DNA of 33,040 nucleotides from a virus. Location of the stretch: the IMG/VR virus record IMGVR_UViG_3300022200_006590, positions 1-33,040 of that record, one strand, 5' to 3'. The translations under genes and the position numbers were made by a program. Numbering within the stretch: the first letter of the stretch is position 1; the number at the start of each line of letters is the position of its first letter. The notes below the pieces were generated by a model. The model was not told where the DNA came from. It saw nothing but the letters and a program-made list of their open reading frames with translations, and did not search any database. This document shows, in pieces, positions 22,778-30,131 of this stretch.

Positions 22778-25189
22778 TACATTTGTTGATTTTTCTCTTT
22801 CTTCAAAGTCAATAGGTTGCTTATTGTTAGCACGTTGGTCAATTTTTTCAGAGTCCATTGATGCTTGTTTTAGCAATCTTTCCTTTTTAGCATCCTCTTG
22901 GTCTTGTATTTTTTGTGATTGTCCGCTATTGATAATGTATTGTAATTCTATTTTCTTATTTGCTTTTAACTCCTCAGTTAATCGGTCTTGTTCACCTCTT
23001 GCTTGTTCTTTTGAAATTGCTCCTGAGTCAATCATTTTTTGTAATTCAGTCTTAACCATTGCTTCCAATTGTGCAGTTTGTTGTTTTGCTTGTTCGGCTG
23101 CTTGTGCTGATTGAATATTACCCTGAGTTTGTGCTTGTATCTCACGCATTTTAACTTCCTCTTGCTCTTTTGCACGTTTTCTTTTTATAATAGAAAGTAC
23201 AGATGTAGCAAGTTTTAAATTTTTGATACCAATAATTCTATATTTATCCTCAGTACCAATAACTCCTTTGTCGATTTCTTTTGTTAAATCAGCTTCTAAT
23301 TTAGCTTTTTCTTCATCATCCGGAGAAACTTCAAGGAAAATTGCAAAGTCGTATAGGTGTAATTCTTTTACATATTCTAAATCTAATACAGAAGTTGCAC
23401 CAATTTTTCTAACTAAATCATCTTTTAAATCAGAGAATTTAAGAACATCTTGTATTCTATAAGTTATAGCTTGTGCAGTATCTTTTTTAATTATATTATT
23501 TGCATCTAAGATGTGTCTTGTTGCAGTATTTGAATTTAATGCAGCAAGTTTTTGAAGTCCTACTAATGAATCTTTATCAGGTGTACTTGCATCAGAAGCT
23601 TTGTTTAATCCAATTACATCACGAATTAAATTTAAGTAAACTTCTCTTTGGTTTGTTAATGATTGTAGTTTGTTTAATGAATCTCCTGTTCGTAATTCAG
23701 TTATTGGATCTTTACCATAATTAAATTCACCACCAGAAGTTAAACTGTTCGTGAAAACCGAACCTGTTTGCAATAACATATCTAAATGTTCTAAAGGTGT
23801 TAATGCTTTACCATCACCTAAATCTAAGTCAGCTAATGCACCTACATCAATTCTGTAACCATCAGGAGTTATTTTCCTGATTATTTGGTCTGCTTTTAAT
23901 TCAATAATGTTTAGCTTATCTTCAATAGGAATCATACGAGCAACAAGGGAATCAATATAACCTTTTTCTCTGTTTGGTGCCACTCCTACAAACTGTTCAA
24001 TAACTAATTGCTTATTTGATTTTGGTCTGCTCATAGACTCAGCAACTTCCCATTTCAAGATTATATCTGTACCAAGTACAAAAACTCCTTCAAATAGTAC
24101 TTCTTCAACTCCTGCTGAAACTATTTTGTAATCTTTTCTTTTAGCTTGTCCTTTTGTGTAGTTAGTAGGAGTTACTTTTCTTGCTCCTGTTTGCTTTTCT
24201 TTTATTTTGTTACCTAATTCTCTAGTAGTTTTATAGGTAACGTATAATAAGCTTGTTGTTCCTTTTAACTTTTCATCATTTTGTAAATTATGATAGTTTG
24301 TCCAATTTTGACCTGAGAACTCTAGTTGTTTTAATAATTCAGGTTCATTATTTATCCAAGGATATTCAACTCTAACATCTGAAATTAATGTAGGTTTAAA
24401 TTCTGCATGATAAAAACAATCTGAATAAAAAGGGTCTTCAGTATATGATTGTATTTTATTTTCTACATCAACCCATTCTACTAAAATTCCTCTATCTTTT
24501 ACAAATCTATTCTTCACCCAAGCTGCTCCACAAATAGTTAAATCCTTTAAAACTTTAGACTCAACTTTATCTGTGTATTTGTTTTCTCCAAAAATAGTTT
24601 CAATAGCTAATTCTTGGGACATTTCAATAGATGGCTTGTAATCCATCTGCATATGTATATCTAACTCTTGTGTGTTTTCTGGAAGTTGGTCTATTGGCAT
24701 AGATGAAGCATCTATTCCAAGCTCTTTTTTTGCTTTTACTAATAGTTCTTTTGATAACATATCTGTCTCAATAGTTTTTCTATAAGAAACTCTATTCTCT
24801 TGTGATACATCATCAACTCCATAAGCTTTAATTGTAGCATCTCTATTTGCAAATCCATTACAAACAACATCTACAAGTTTAGGAATAATTGTAATTGGTT
24901 CCGTAGATAAACTTAAAAAGGATAAATCTCCATCTAATCCAAGTTGTTTTTTATACTTAGACATAGATTGAAGTCCTTTTGCATACATTCTTCTTTGTGC
25001 AAACTGCTCTTTCTGAGTGTAAAATTTACACTTTTGATTTCCATTATAACGAGAAAACCACTCAGATTCAATTGATCTTTTAACCTCTAATGCAAATTCA
25101 TCTGAAATTTTCTCTTCATAAGATGCTAATTGACTAGGATAGTTGCAATTACTACCTATCTTAATCTCTGGTTTTTCGTTATTATTCAT
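22766..25189 (-). CDS. Portal protein (807 aa)
   Basis: The 807-residue product matches portal proteins of Bacteroidota podoviruses in size and motifs. It opens with CNYPSQLASYEEKISDEFAL and a helix ending SEWFSRY, then FAQRRMYAKGLQSMSKYKKQ, followed by LSTEPITIIPKLVDVVCNGF and KRDY-containing beta strands. A long C-terminal Gln/Glu/Lys helix (about residues 670-770) is typical of the portal barrel or crown, which reaches into the head. Portal dodecamers form the DNA entry vertex, dock the terminase, and later hold the tail rings. The gene directly follows TerL (49-base gap) and precedes the scaffold and capsid genes, the classical packaging-head order. A nearly consensus -7 element lies upstream, so it may also be transcribed on its own. 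Confidence 0.85.
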   Translation of the reverse strand: MNNNEKPEIKIGSNCNYPSQLASYEEKISDEFALEVKRSIESEWFSRYNGNQKCKFYTQKEQFAQRRMYAKGLQSMSKYKKQLGLDGDLSFLSLSTEPITIIPKLVDVVCNGFANRDATIKAYGVDDVSQENRVSYRKTIETDMLSKELLVKAKKELGIDASSMPIDQLPENTQELDIHMQMDYKPSIEMSQELAIETIFGENKYTDKVESKVLKDLTICGAAWVKNRFVKDRGILVEWVDVENKIQSYTEDPFYSDCFYHAEFKPTLISDVRVEYPWINNEPELLKQLEFSGQNWTNYHNLQNDEKLKGTTSLLYVTYKTTRELGNKIKEKQTGARKVTPTNYTKGQAKRKDYKIVSAGVEEVLFEGVFVLGTDIILKWEVAESMSRPKSNKQLVIEQFVGVAPNREKGYIDSLVARMIPIEDKLNIIELKADQIIRKITPDGYRIDVGALADLDLGDGKALTPLEHLDMLLQTGSVFTNSLTSGGEFNYGKDPITELRTGDSLNKLQSLTNQREVYLNLIRDVIGLNKASDASTPDKDSLVGLQKLAALNSNTATRHILDANNIIKKDTAQAITYRIQDVLKFSDLKDDLVRKIGATSVLDLEYVKELHLYDFAIFLEVSPDDEEKAKLEADLTKEIDKGVIGTEDKYRIIGIKNLKLATSVLSIIKRKRAKEQEEVKMREIQAQTQGNIQSAQAAEQAKQQTAQLEAMVKTELQKMIDSGAISKEQARGEQDRLTEELKANKKIELQYIINSGQSQKIQDQEDAKKERLLKQASMDSEKIDQRANNKQPIDFEEREKSTNVFEM

Positions 25190-25220
25190 CTGTAAAATGT
25201 TGGGTATCTATAATTTACTG

Positions 25221-25228
25221 TAAAAATA
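25221..25228 (-). promoter_or_regulatory. Possible -7 element for the portal gene (one mismatch)
   Basis: On the - strand TATTTTTA differs from TAnnTTTG only at the last base. As before the 180-residue gene and TerL, an A-tract (AAAAAAAA) lies four bases upstream of it. The portal ATG is 32 bases downstream. Similar surroundings make a weak promoter plausible. Confidence 0.35.
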
Positions 25229-25238
25229 GTTATTTTTT

Positions 25239-27884
25239 TTAATTTCTATAACGTTTTATTTTCAAAGTTACAGTTTTTCTTTCAACTTTAGGTCTATAAA
25301 TTTCTCTATTTACTGCCATAAGTGCTAATCCAGAACTAATTGAAGCATCAAATTTCGTTCTATTATTAATGTCAAACTTTAACCAATCTCCTAAAGTTCT
25401 ATTAAATGGCATGTCTCCAATTTCTCCAATTTCTCTAATTGGTTGCTCTCCATCTTCACAAACATATTCCCCTACATAGTCATTTACATACTTCTCTAAT
25501 GAAGTCCAATGCTTTTGAATAATGTCTGGTCCACTATTTGGCATACCTCCTAATTTCTTTTCATCAGGTGATAATCTGTTCATATCTTTATCAAAACGAG
25601 TTATTGAAAATCCACGATAACCTCTTTGGTAAAAATGTTCCAAAAGCATTTTTTTATTATTCTCTACAAGTACAGGTAATGAATAAAATCTTGCACATAA
25701 TAAAACATCTTGGAAAAAAGTATAAGCATCTTTTGGTCTTGCCACATATTCTACAAAGAAATAATTACTCGGAATATCCCCCATATTTGTTCCCGTAACT
25801 CCATGCATTGCTCCTTTAGAACCTAAATCATATTCAATACCATTTTCAGTAGCTACAAGTTTAGCATCAATTACTGCATCTTGGTCATAGGAGTCAACTC
25901 CAAATGCACCAAAATCATTAACAGGACATTTGGTCATCCTACCAAAAATATTCTTCATTACATGCTTATTACGCATCTCTTTTGGCGGAAACCATGAAAT
26001 TAAAAATCTTCCATCTTCTTGTGGTTTCCATATAACTTCTCCATCTTGAATACCATCTTTTTCGTAAAAGTTTCCACGTACTAAATTGTGTTCAATATTA
26101 TTTTCTCTATTGTATTTTGATTGAGTGTTTATTTTTTCTGTATCTAATAACTGAGAAGCCATTTCATCTCTAAATGCATCATCTAAAGTAATTGGGTCAA
26201 GTCTTCTAGAGTTATTATACGCTTTAGAACCCATTGATTTTGCTGACTTAAACTCATTTTCTAAATACTGTAAAGCTCCAATAGTTTTCTTTTCTCCATT
26301 TGAATTAATAATTGATTCTCCTGGTTGTAGAATTTCATGACAAATTCCGTATTTATCTGTAAAATCTTCATAGTTTTTATGTGCAGGTAAAAAATAACCA
26401 TATAAACCTGTAGGAGTTCTTCCATTTGAATTTCTTTTCCTTACATCTGAACCGTAATAAAGTGTCTGAAACTCTCTACCTCCTTTGTCTAAAGGATTTA
26501 AAGTTGATCCAATTAATGCTTTTCCAACTACTCTACCACCTTGAACCATAGTAGGTTTAACGTTAGTCCAATGGTCAATGTAATTGTTTGGTCTTTCCCA
26601 TTTACCTGCTTCATCTCCAATATACATTTTCATTGCAATAGAGTCATAAGCAAGTGTGGCAGTAGCTCTATAATCAATAGTTACGTTTAAGTAATCTTCT
26701 GTAGATGTGTCTCTTTTCTTTTTAGAAATTTTTGAATTATCCGAAGGTTTTCCAAATTCTATTTTTTTAGTGTCATCTATTTTACCTTTTAAAACAGGTA
26801 TAAAAAAGAATGGTAAATTTCGTAACCCATAAACAAATTTTGTATATGCTTTTACAGCATCATCACCTGTTTTTGATGTTATCCCAAAATGGTTGTTTTT
26901 TGTAGATGTAGCATAGTGCATGAAATGGTCAAGTGCCATTTCAGTAAACCCCGATCTTCTACCTTTAGTGAATATTTTACCTACACAACGAGGATCTACA
27001 ATAGTTGCAAGTGCAAAATAATACATTGTACATTGTGCCATACGGAAATCTTTGTAACCTCCTGTTTCAAGCATTTGATTCCATTGTAGTCCCATATAAT
27101 GACATGGAGTTACCCATGTAGGTTTGCCGTTGTTCATAAACCATACACCTTCTCTTCTTTTTTTAAATTCTTGCTCTATATAATCAGAATATTCTTCTTC
27201 ATTTTCTGGACTTAATCCTTTTGGTATTTCTATTCTTTTCCAATACTGCTCTTCTATTGGTAGTTTGCTAAATAGTATTTCTGACTTTTTCTTAGGGACT
27301 TCTGGTAGTGTTATTTTTAATCCATTAAGTTCTATAACCTCACCTTTTGTTCCTTTTGGACAAATAAGTATAGATTCATTTTCTTCATCATACCATTCTT
27401 TATGATAATCTTTTTCAGGAAATAATTCTTGTTTTGCAAACCTCTCTGGAAATCCTGGTTTGAAATCTTGTTCTTTAAAGGTTAACGTACTTGTTTCTAT
27501 TTGTCTCTGAAGTACTTTTATACCTGAATCTATCTCTGAAATTGCACGATAAATTATTGGTTTTGACTTAATTGCTGATCCATATTTTTCAGGATCTAAG
27601 TCATCAAAGTCTATTTCTTTTACTAAAGCACTTCTTAAAATTTCAGATGTTTTGTTTCCTGCGGCAATTAGTTTTTCAGTATATGTAATTAGTTTTTCTT
27701 GTCTTGGTGCGTTTGGTGAGTTTTGCCATATACCAAGCATTTCTTTTATTGAAGAGAAAGAGTCTTGTCTTGATTTAACTAAACGTTCTAATTTTTCATC
27801 ATCAACTGTTAAAATATCAATATCTCTTGTTAGTCCTTCAAGAGAATTTCCAATTGAAATTTCAATATCTTTTGATTGTATCAT
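25239..27884 (-). CDS. terL: Terminase large subunit (881 aa)
   Basis: The 881-residue product has the two-domain TerL layout after a long N-terminal extension (about residues 1-250). The ATPase has a Walker A region at 306-314 (TKGRRSGFT), Walker B YIGDEA at 421-426 with the catalytic Glu at 425, and coupling motif III IGSTLNP at 458-464. The C-terminal RNase H-like nuclease has candidate metal ligands D664 (FGVDSYD), E741 (VLVENN) and D846 (FDASISSG). In Walker A the lysine normally before Ser/Thr is replaced by Phe, with arginines earlier in the loop; many TerLs use such a variant P-loop. TerL pumps DNA through the portal and cuts the concatemer. The gene is followed directly by portal. 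The length is above the usual 450-700 aa, as in Bacteroidota podoviruses. Confidence 0.93.
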   Translation of the reverse strand: MIQSKDIEISIGNSLEGLTRDIDILTVDDEKLERLVKSRQDSFSSIKEMLGIWQNSPNAPRQEKLITYTEKLIAAGNKTSEILRSALVKEIDFDDLDPEKYGSAIKSKPIIYRAISEIDSGIKVLQRQIETSTLTFKEQDFKPGFPERFAKQELFPEKDYHKEWYDEENESILICPKGTKGEVIELNGLKITLPEVPKKKSEILFSKLPIEEQYWKRIEIPKGLSPENEEEYSDYIEQEFKKRREGVWFMNNGKPTWVTPCHYMGLQWNQMLETGGYKDFRMAQCTMYYFALATIVDPRCVGKIFTKGRRSGFTEMALDHFMHYATSTKNNHFGITSKTGDDAVKAYTKFVYGLRNLPFFFIPVLKGKIDDTKKIEFGKPSDNSKISKKKRDTSTEDYLNVTIDYRATATLAYDSIAMKMYIGDEAGKWERPNNYIDHWTNVKPTMVQGGRVVGKALIGSTLNPLDKGGREFQTLYYGSDVRKRNSNGRTPTGLYGYFLPAHKNYEDFTDKYGICHEILQPGESIINSNGEKKTIGALQYLENEFKSAKSMGSKAYNNSRRLDPITLDDAFRDEMASQLLDTEKINTQSKYNRENNIEHNLVRGNFYEKDGIQDGEVIWKPQEDGRFLISWFPPKEMRNKHVMKNIFGRMTKCPVNDFGAFGVDSYDQDAVIDAKLVATENGIEYDLGSKGAMHGVTGTNMGDIPSNYFFVEYVARPKDAYTFFQDVLLCARFYSLPVLVENNKKMLLEHFYQRGYRGFSITRFDKDMNRLSPDEKKLGGMPNSGPDIIQKHWTSLEKYVNDYVGEYVCEDGEQPIREIGEIGDMPFNRTLGDWLKFDINNRTKFDASISSGLALMAVNREIYRPKVERKTVTLKIKRYRN

Positions 27885-27905
27885 ATTAAATTTTATTTAT
27901 ATTAA

Positions 27906-27913
27906 CAAAAGTA
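27906..27913 (-). promoter_or_regulatory. Late promoter -7 element for terL
   Basis: TACTTTTG on the - strand fits TAnnTTTG. An A-tract (AAAAAAA) lies four bases upstream of it, and the terL ATG 22 bases downstream. It sits back to back with the + strand promoter of HNH gene B (27926-27933), so the two units diverge from a shared 20-base region. Confidence 0.6.
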
Positions 27914-27925
27914 ACTATTTTTTTA

Positions 27926-27933
27926 TATATTTG
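27926..27933 (+). promoter_or_regulatory. -7 element TATATTTG for HNH gene B and its leader
   Basis: TATATTTG on the + strand fits TAnnTTTG and equals the octamer before HNH gene A. Hairpin 1 of the structured leader begins seven bases downstream, near the expected transcription start. No -33 TTG is visible. Confidence 0.55.
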
Positions 27934-27939
27934 CATCAT

Positions 27940-28036
27940 AGTTATAGCATCTCACTTATAATAACTTAAAGATATTAGCCAATTATTTTTGAAAACGAGG
28001 TGAGATGCGTTTGATAAAATGATTGGCATTTTTTAT
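27940..28036 (+). ncRNA. Structured kissing-loop leader of HNH gene B
   Basis: Hairpin 1 has stem AGTTAT/ATAACT (27940-27945 with 27961-27966) and a 15-base loop containing GCATCTCAC (27947-27955). Hairpin 2 has a 12-bp stem with one G-U pair (GCCAATTATTTT 27978-27989 with AAAATGATTGGC 28016-28027) and a 26-base loop containing GTGAGATGC (28000-28008), the exact complement of the loop-1 nonamer. Hairpin 2 is followed by ATTTTTTATTT, then AAAACATC and the ATG at 28047. The stretch between the hairpins (27966-27978) resembles the matching stretch of leader A (12128-12140), both of the form TTAA-GATA-TAG. Apart from this and an AAACGAG motif the two leaders are dissimilar in sequence but equal in design. 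Pairing is observed; function is inferred. Confidence 0.6.
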
Positions 28037-28046
28037 TTAAAACATC

Positions 28047-28643
28047 ATGGAATACTACAAAAATTTAAGTTTAGAAAACATTATTTATACGAATGATGAA
28101 GGTCAAATTTTCGAGGAAATTTGGAAAGACATTCCTGATTATGAAGGGTATTATCAAGTGAGTGATTTGGGAAGAGTAAAGTCTTTAGAAAGAATGGTTA
28201 AAGGTCGTTTAGGGTTAAGGGTTCAAAATAAAAGAATTTTATCTCAAGCGGAAATTAATGTTGGATACTTAAAAATAACTCTACACAATCAAAAAAAACC
28301 TAAACAATTTTTAACACATCAACTTGTGGCAATATCTTTTTTAAACCACGTATTAGATGGTACAAATAAAATTGTTGTAGATCACAAAGACAATGATAAA
28401 TTAAATAATAATTTGTTTAATTTACAATTAATAACAAATAGAGAAAATTCATCAAAAGATAAAAAAGGTGGATCTTCTAAATATGTTGGGGTTATGTGGC
28501 ATAAATCGAGAAAAAAATGGGAGTCAAGGATAAGACATAAAGGTAAGCTTCTTTTTTTAGGTTTATTTGTTGATGAATATGAAGCACATTTGGCTTATAA
28601 AGAAAAATTAGAAGAAATAAAAAAAACCACTAACATTAATTAG
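28047..28643 (+). CDS. Homing-type HNH endonuclease B (NUMOD4-HNH-AP2-like)
   Basis: The 198-residue product has NUMOD4 (about residues 23-46, EEIWKDIPDYEGYYQVSDLG), an HNH core (about 90-135, H91, D112-H113 in VVDH, N125 and the NRENSS segment), and one AP2-like repeat (about 145-190, KYVGVMWHKSRKKW to FVDEYEAHLAYKEK). This is the usual layout of free-standing phage homing endonucleases. It lies antisense to the late genes, in the gap between the 99-residue gene and terL. Free-standing HNH genes are often found beside conserved packaging genes. Its first 46 residues are very like those of HNH A; the middle differs, and it has one AP2-like repeat instead of two. The last codons form half of a bidirectional terminator. 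Confidence 0.9.
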   Translation: MEYYKNLSLENIIYTNDEGQIFEEIWKDIPDYEGYYQVSDLGRVKSLERMVKGRLGLRVQNKRILSQAEINVGYLKITLHNQKKPKQFLTHQLVAISFLNHVLDGTNKIVVDHKDNDKLNNNLFNLQLITNRENSSKDKKGGSSKYVGVMWHKSRKKWESRIRHKGKLLFLGLFVDEYEAHLAYKEKLEEIKKTTNIN

Positions 28644-28651
28644 TGGTTTTT
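28622..28651. terminator. Bidirectional terminator overlapping the HNH B stop
   Basis: An 11-bp perfect stem (AAAAACCACTA 28622-28632 with TAGTGGTTTTT 28641-28651) has an 8-base loop. It ends HNH B transcripts and, on the - strand where it is followed by TTTTATTTC, the 311-to-99-residue late unit. Its left arm encodes the final Lys-Thr-Thr codons of HNH B, and its right arm begins with the TAG stop. Confidence 0.85.
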
Positions 28652-28674
28652 AAAATAGTTGTGTTGTTGTTTTT

Positions 28675-28974
28675 TTAGTAGTAAATTTTGAATCCTATCT
28701 CTACTGAGTCATCGAATGCTGCAACTCCAACATTGCTTACTCTTACTACGAAACTTCCTTTTGTTTGGCTTACAAGTGCTACATTTGCTACTCCTGCTCC
28801 TGGATAAAGTGCAGTTAGCATAATTAAGCATCCTGGTCTTGCTTTTTTACTTACAATGGTAAATTCAAATTCTGTGTCTGCTGCATCTGTTAATGCGACT
28901 GTTTGAACTTTTCCTTCGTACCAATTCAGCTCTACTGAAGTTGTTTTAGAAGTTGCTTGAACTACTGTTTTCAT
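28675..28974 (-). CDS. Small beta-rich virion-type protein (99 aa)
   Basis: The 99-residue product is almost entirely alternating beta pattern: VVQATSKTTSVELNWYEG, VQTVALTDAADTEFEFTIVS, then CLIMLTALYPGAG, ALVSQTKGSFVVRVSNVG and a C-terminal SVEIGFKIYY. This suggests a compact beta-sandwich, such as a capsid decoration or fibre-associated protein. I do not recognise a family with proven function. It is the last gene of the fibre/GroES-like unit, 11 bases after the 189-residue gene, and is followed by a terminator. Its position upstream of terL in the late region supports a virion role, but that is inference. Confidence 0.55.
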   Translation of the reverse strand: MKTVVQATSKTTSVELNWYEGKVQTVALTDAADTEFEFTIVSKKARPGCLIMLTALYPGAGVANVALVSQTKGSFVVRVSNVGVAAFDDSVEIGFKIYY

Positions 28975-28985
28975 GTTATTAGGTA

Positions 28986-29555
28986 TTAAGGGTTACTGTT
29001 TAAGACTGCTAATATACGATTGTTTTTCATTCTGTACATTTTTTCTCCATCAATTTCAAACTCGTGTTCGCAGTTTTTCTTGAATACTACTTTATCACCT
29101 TCATTTATTCCAAGATTTTTTATAGTAGCATTTGCGTATTTTATTATTCCTACTTGTTCATGTAGTTTTTCTCCTTCCCATTTGTCATTTATTTTTGATG
29201 GAACCACAAATACGTTATCGTGAATAGCTATTTTAACTCCATCTCTAATTACCATGTAAGTAAGTTCTGGATCAGCATAAAATAAATCATCTTTAATATA
29301 ATGTTTCGATTCTACCGGATAACCTTTGTTATCGTATATCATTCTGAATACATTATGCCATACTACTATTTCATCTCCAATTTTTACTTCTGTTTTGAAT
29401 AGTTCTGGAACACTTTTGACAATACCTATTCTCTGAACATCTTTAGCTTCTTCTATACTCGTGTTAATGATTAATTCTACATCACCTACTTTTTTTGTAT
29501 TGATATATTTCTCACCATTCTTTGGAGATATTATAAAATTAGTTAAACTTTTCAT
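28986..29555 (-). CDS. GroES-like co-chaperonin homologue with two half-repeats (189 aa)
   Basis: The 189-residue product looks like two Cpn10-type halves. The first (about residues 40-71) has QRIGIVKSVP then VKIGDEIVVWHNVFR. The second (about 134-187) has QVGIIKYANATIKNLGI then EGDKVVFKKNCEHEFEIDGE and KMYRMKNNRILAVL, close to the GroES ending G-D-x-V-x-F...IDGEE...DILA-I/V. GroES caps the GroEL folding chamber; T4 gp31 is a phage version that allows the capsid protein to fold. This protein is twice the usual length (about 95 aa), so it may be a fused or diverged form. A canonical mobile loop (residues before G-I-V) is not obvious. It is in a late unit between small unknown genes. The fold call is fairly good; the chaperone function is inferred. 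Confidence 0.6.
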   Translation of the reverse strand: MKSLTNFIISPKNGEKYINTKKVGDVELIINTSIEEAKDVQRIGIVKSVPELFKTEVKIGDEIVVWHNVFRMIYDNKGYPVESKHYIKDDLFYADPELTYMVIRDGVKIAIHDNVFVVPSKINDKWEGEKLHEQVGIIKYANATIKNLGINEGDKVVFKKNCEHEFEIDGEKMYRMKNNRILAVLNSNP

Positions 29556-29559
29556 AGAT

Positions 29560-29826
29560 TTAATCGAGTTTATATTCGATTATTACCATTTCATTTTTAG
29601 GAATTTTATTCCATAATTGATATTCATCTTCTGATTTTAGATACACAAGTAAGTGAGTTTCTGTTTCAGTTATCTGAGAAATTCTCTTTCTAACTTTAAC
29701 ACCATCAATTTCTACTGCATATTCACTATCAACTTTATATGCCATTGGACTTTCTACTACTTGTCCATTTGGTAATTGATTAGTGAAAAACTTCATTATT
29801 GTTACCTTTCTTACTATGTTTCCCAT
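29560..29826 (-). CDS. Small hypothetical protein (88 aa)
   Basis: The gene encodes 88 residues from the first ATG. A second in-frame ATG (residue 11, MKFFTNQLPNG) is preceded by AGAAAGG, a good Shine-Dalgarno-like string at eight bases, so the true start could be at 29796 (78 aa). The sequence is beta-rich with alternating charged and hydrophobic residues (YAVEIDGVKVRKRISQITE, THLLVYLKSEDEYQLW), ending EMVIIEYKLD. No family recognised. It ends four bases before the GroES-like gene and shares its unit, so it may be a virion or assembly factor. Nothing in the sequence tells which. Confidence 0.5.
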   Translation of the reverse strand: MGNIVRKVTIMKFFTNQLPNGQVVESPMAYKVDSEYAVEIDGVKVRKRISQITETETHLLVYLKSEDEYQLWNKIPKNEMVIIEYKLD

Positions 29827-29851
29827 TATATTTTATTTAATTTATTATTAT

Positions 29852-30130
29852 TTAAGCACCAACAAAACAAGAATCTCCAATAAAAATATCATATTTAGAT
29901 GGATTTGCAGTTGTTGATGGTCCTGTACTACAACATAATGTTGCTATTCTTGGATTTGTTATTCCGTCTCCGTTTAATGTTATAGTTGTTGGACTTCCCA
30001 CACATGGAGTATAAGTAAAAACAATATTTTCCTCTACAAGTACTGTTACTTCATAAGAGTAACAAGGATTTGGTGGAGTTATTATTTCCGATTGGTCAAT
30101 ACTATAAAATCTTTTGAATTTATTTAACAT
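29852..30130 (-). CDS. Small cysteine-containing hypothetical protein (92 aa)
   Basis: The 92-residue product has an N-terminal basic helix (MLNKFKRFYSIDQ), then CYSYEVTVLVEENIVFTYTPC, a Gly/Thr-rich turn region, then ATLCCSTGPSTT and a final DSCFVGA. The five cysteines and beta pattern suggest a small disulfide- or metal-stabilised sandwich, as in fibre-associated or decoration proteins, but I do not recognise it. The ATG comes one base after the stop of the collagen-like fibre gene, so it is almost certainly translated with it. Function unknown. Confidence 0.5.
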   Translation of the reverse strand: MLNKFKRFYSIDQSEIITPPNPCYSYEVTVLVEENIVFTYTPCVGSPTTITLNGDGITNPRIATLCCSTGPSTTANPSKYDIFIGDSCFVGA

Positions 30131-30131
30131 A

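Noticed and set aside
27926-28046. HDV-like or twister ribozyme before HNH B
   Set aside because: The two helices are interleaved, but the spacing between the 5' arms is too long for HDV P1/P2, and no conserved catalytic residues of either class could be placed.
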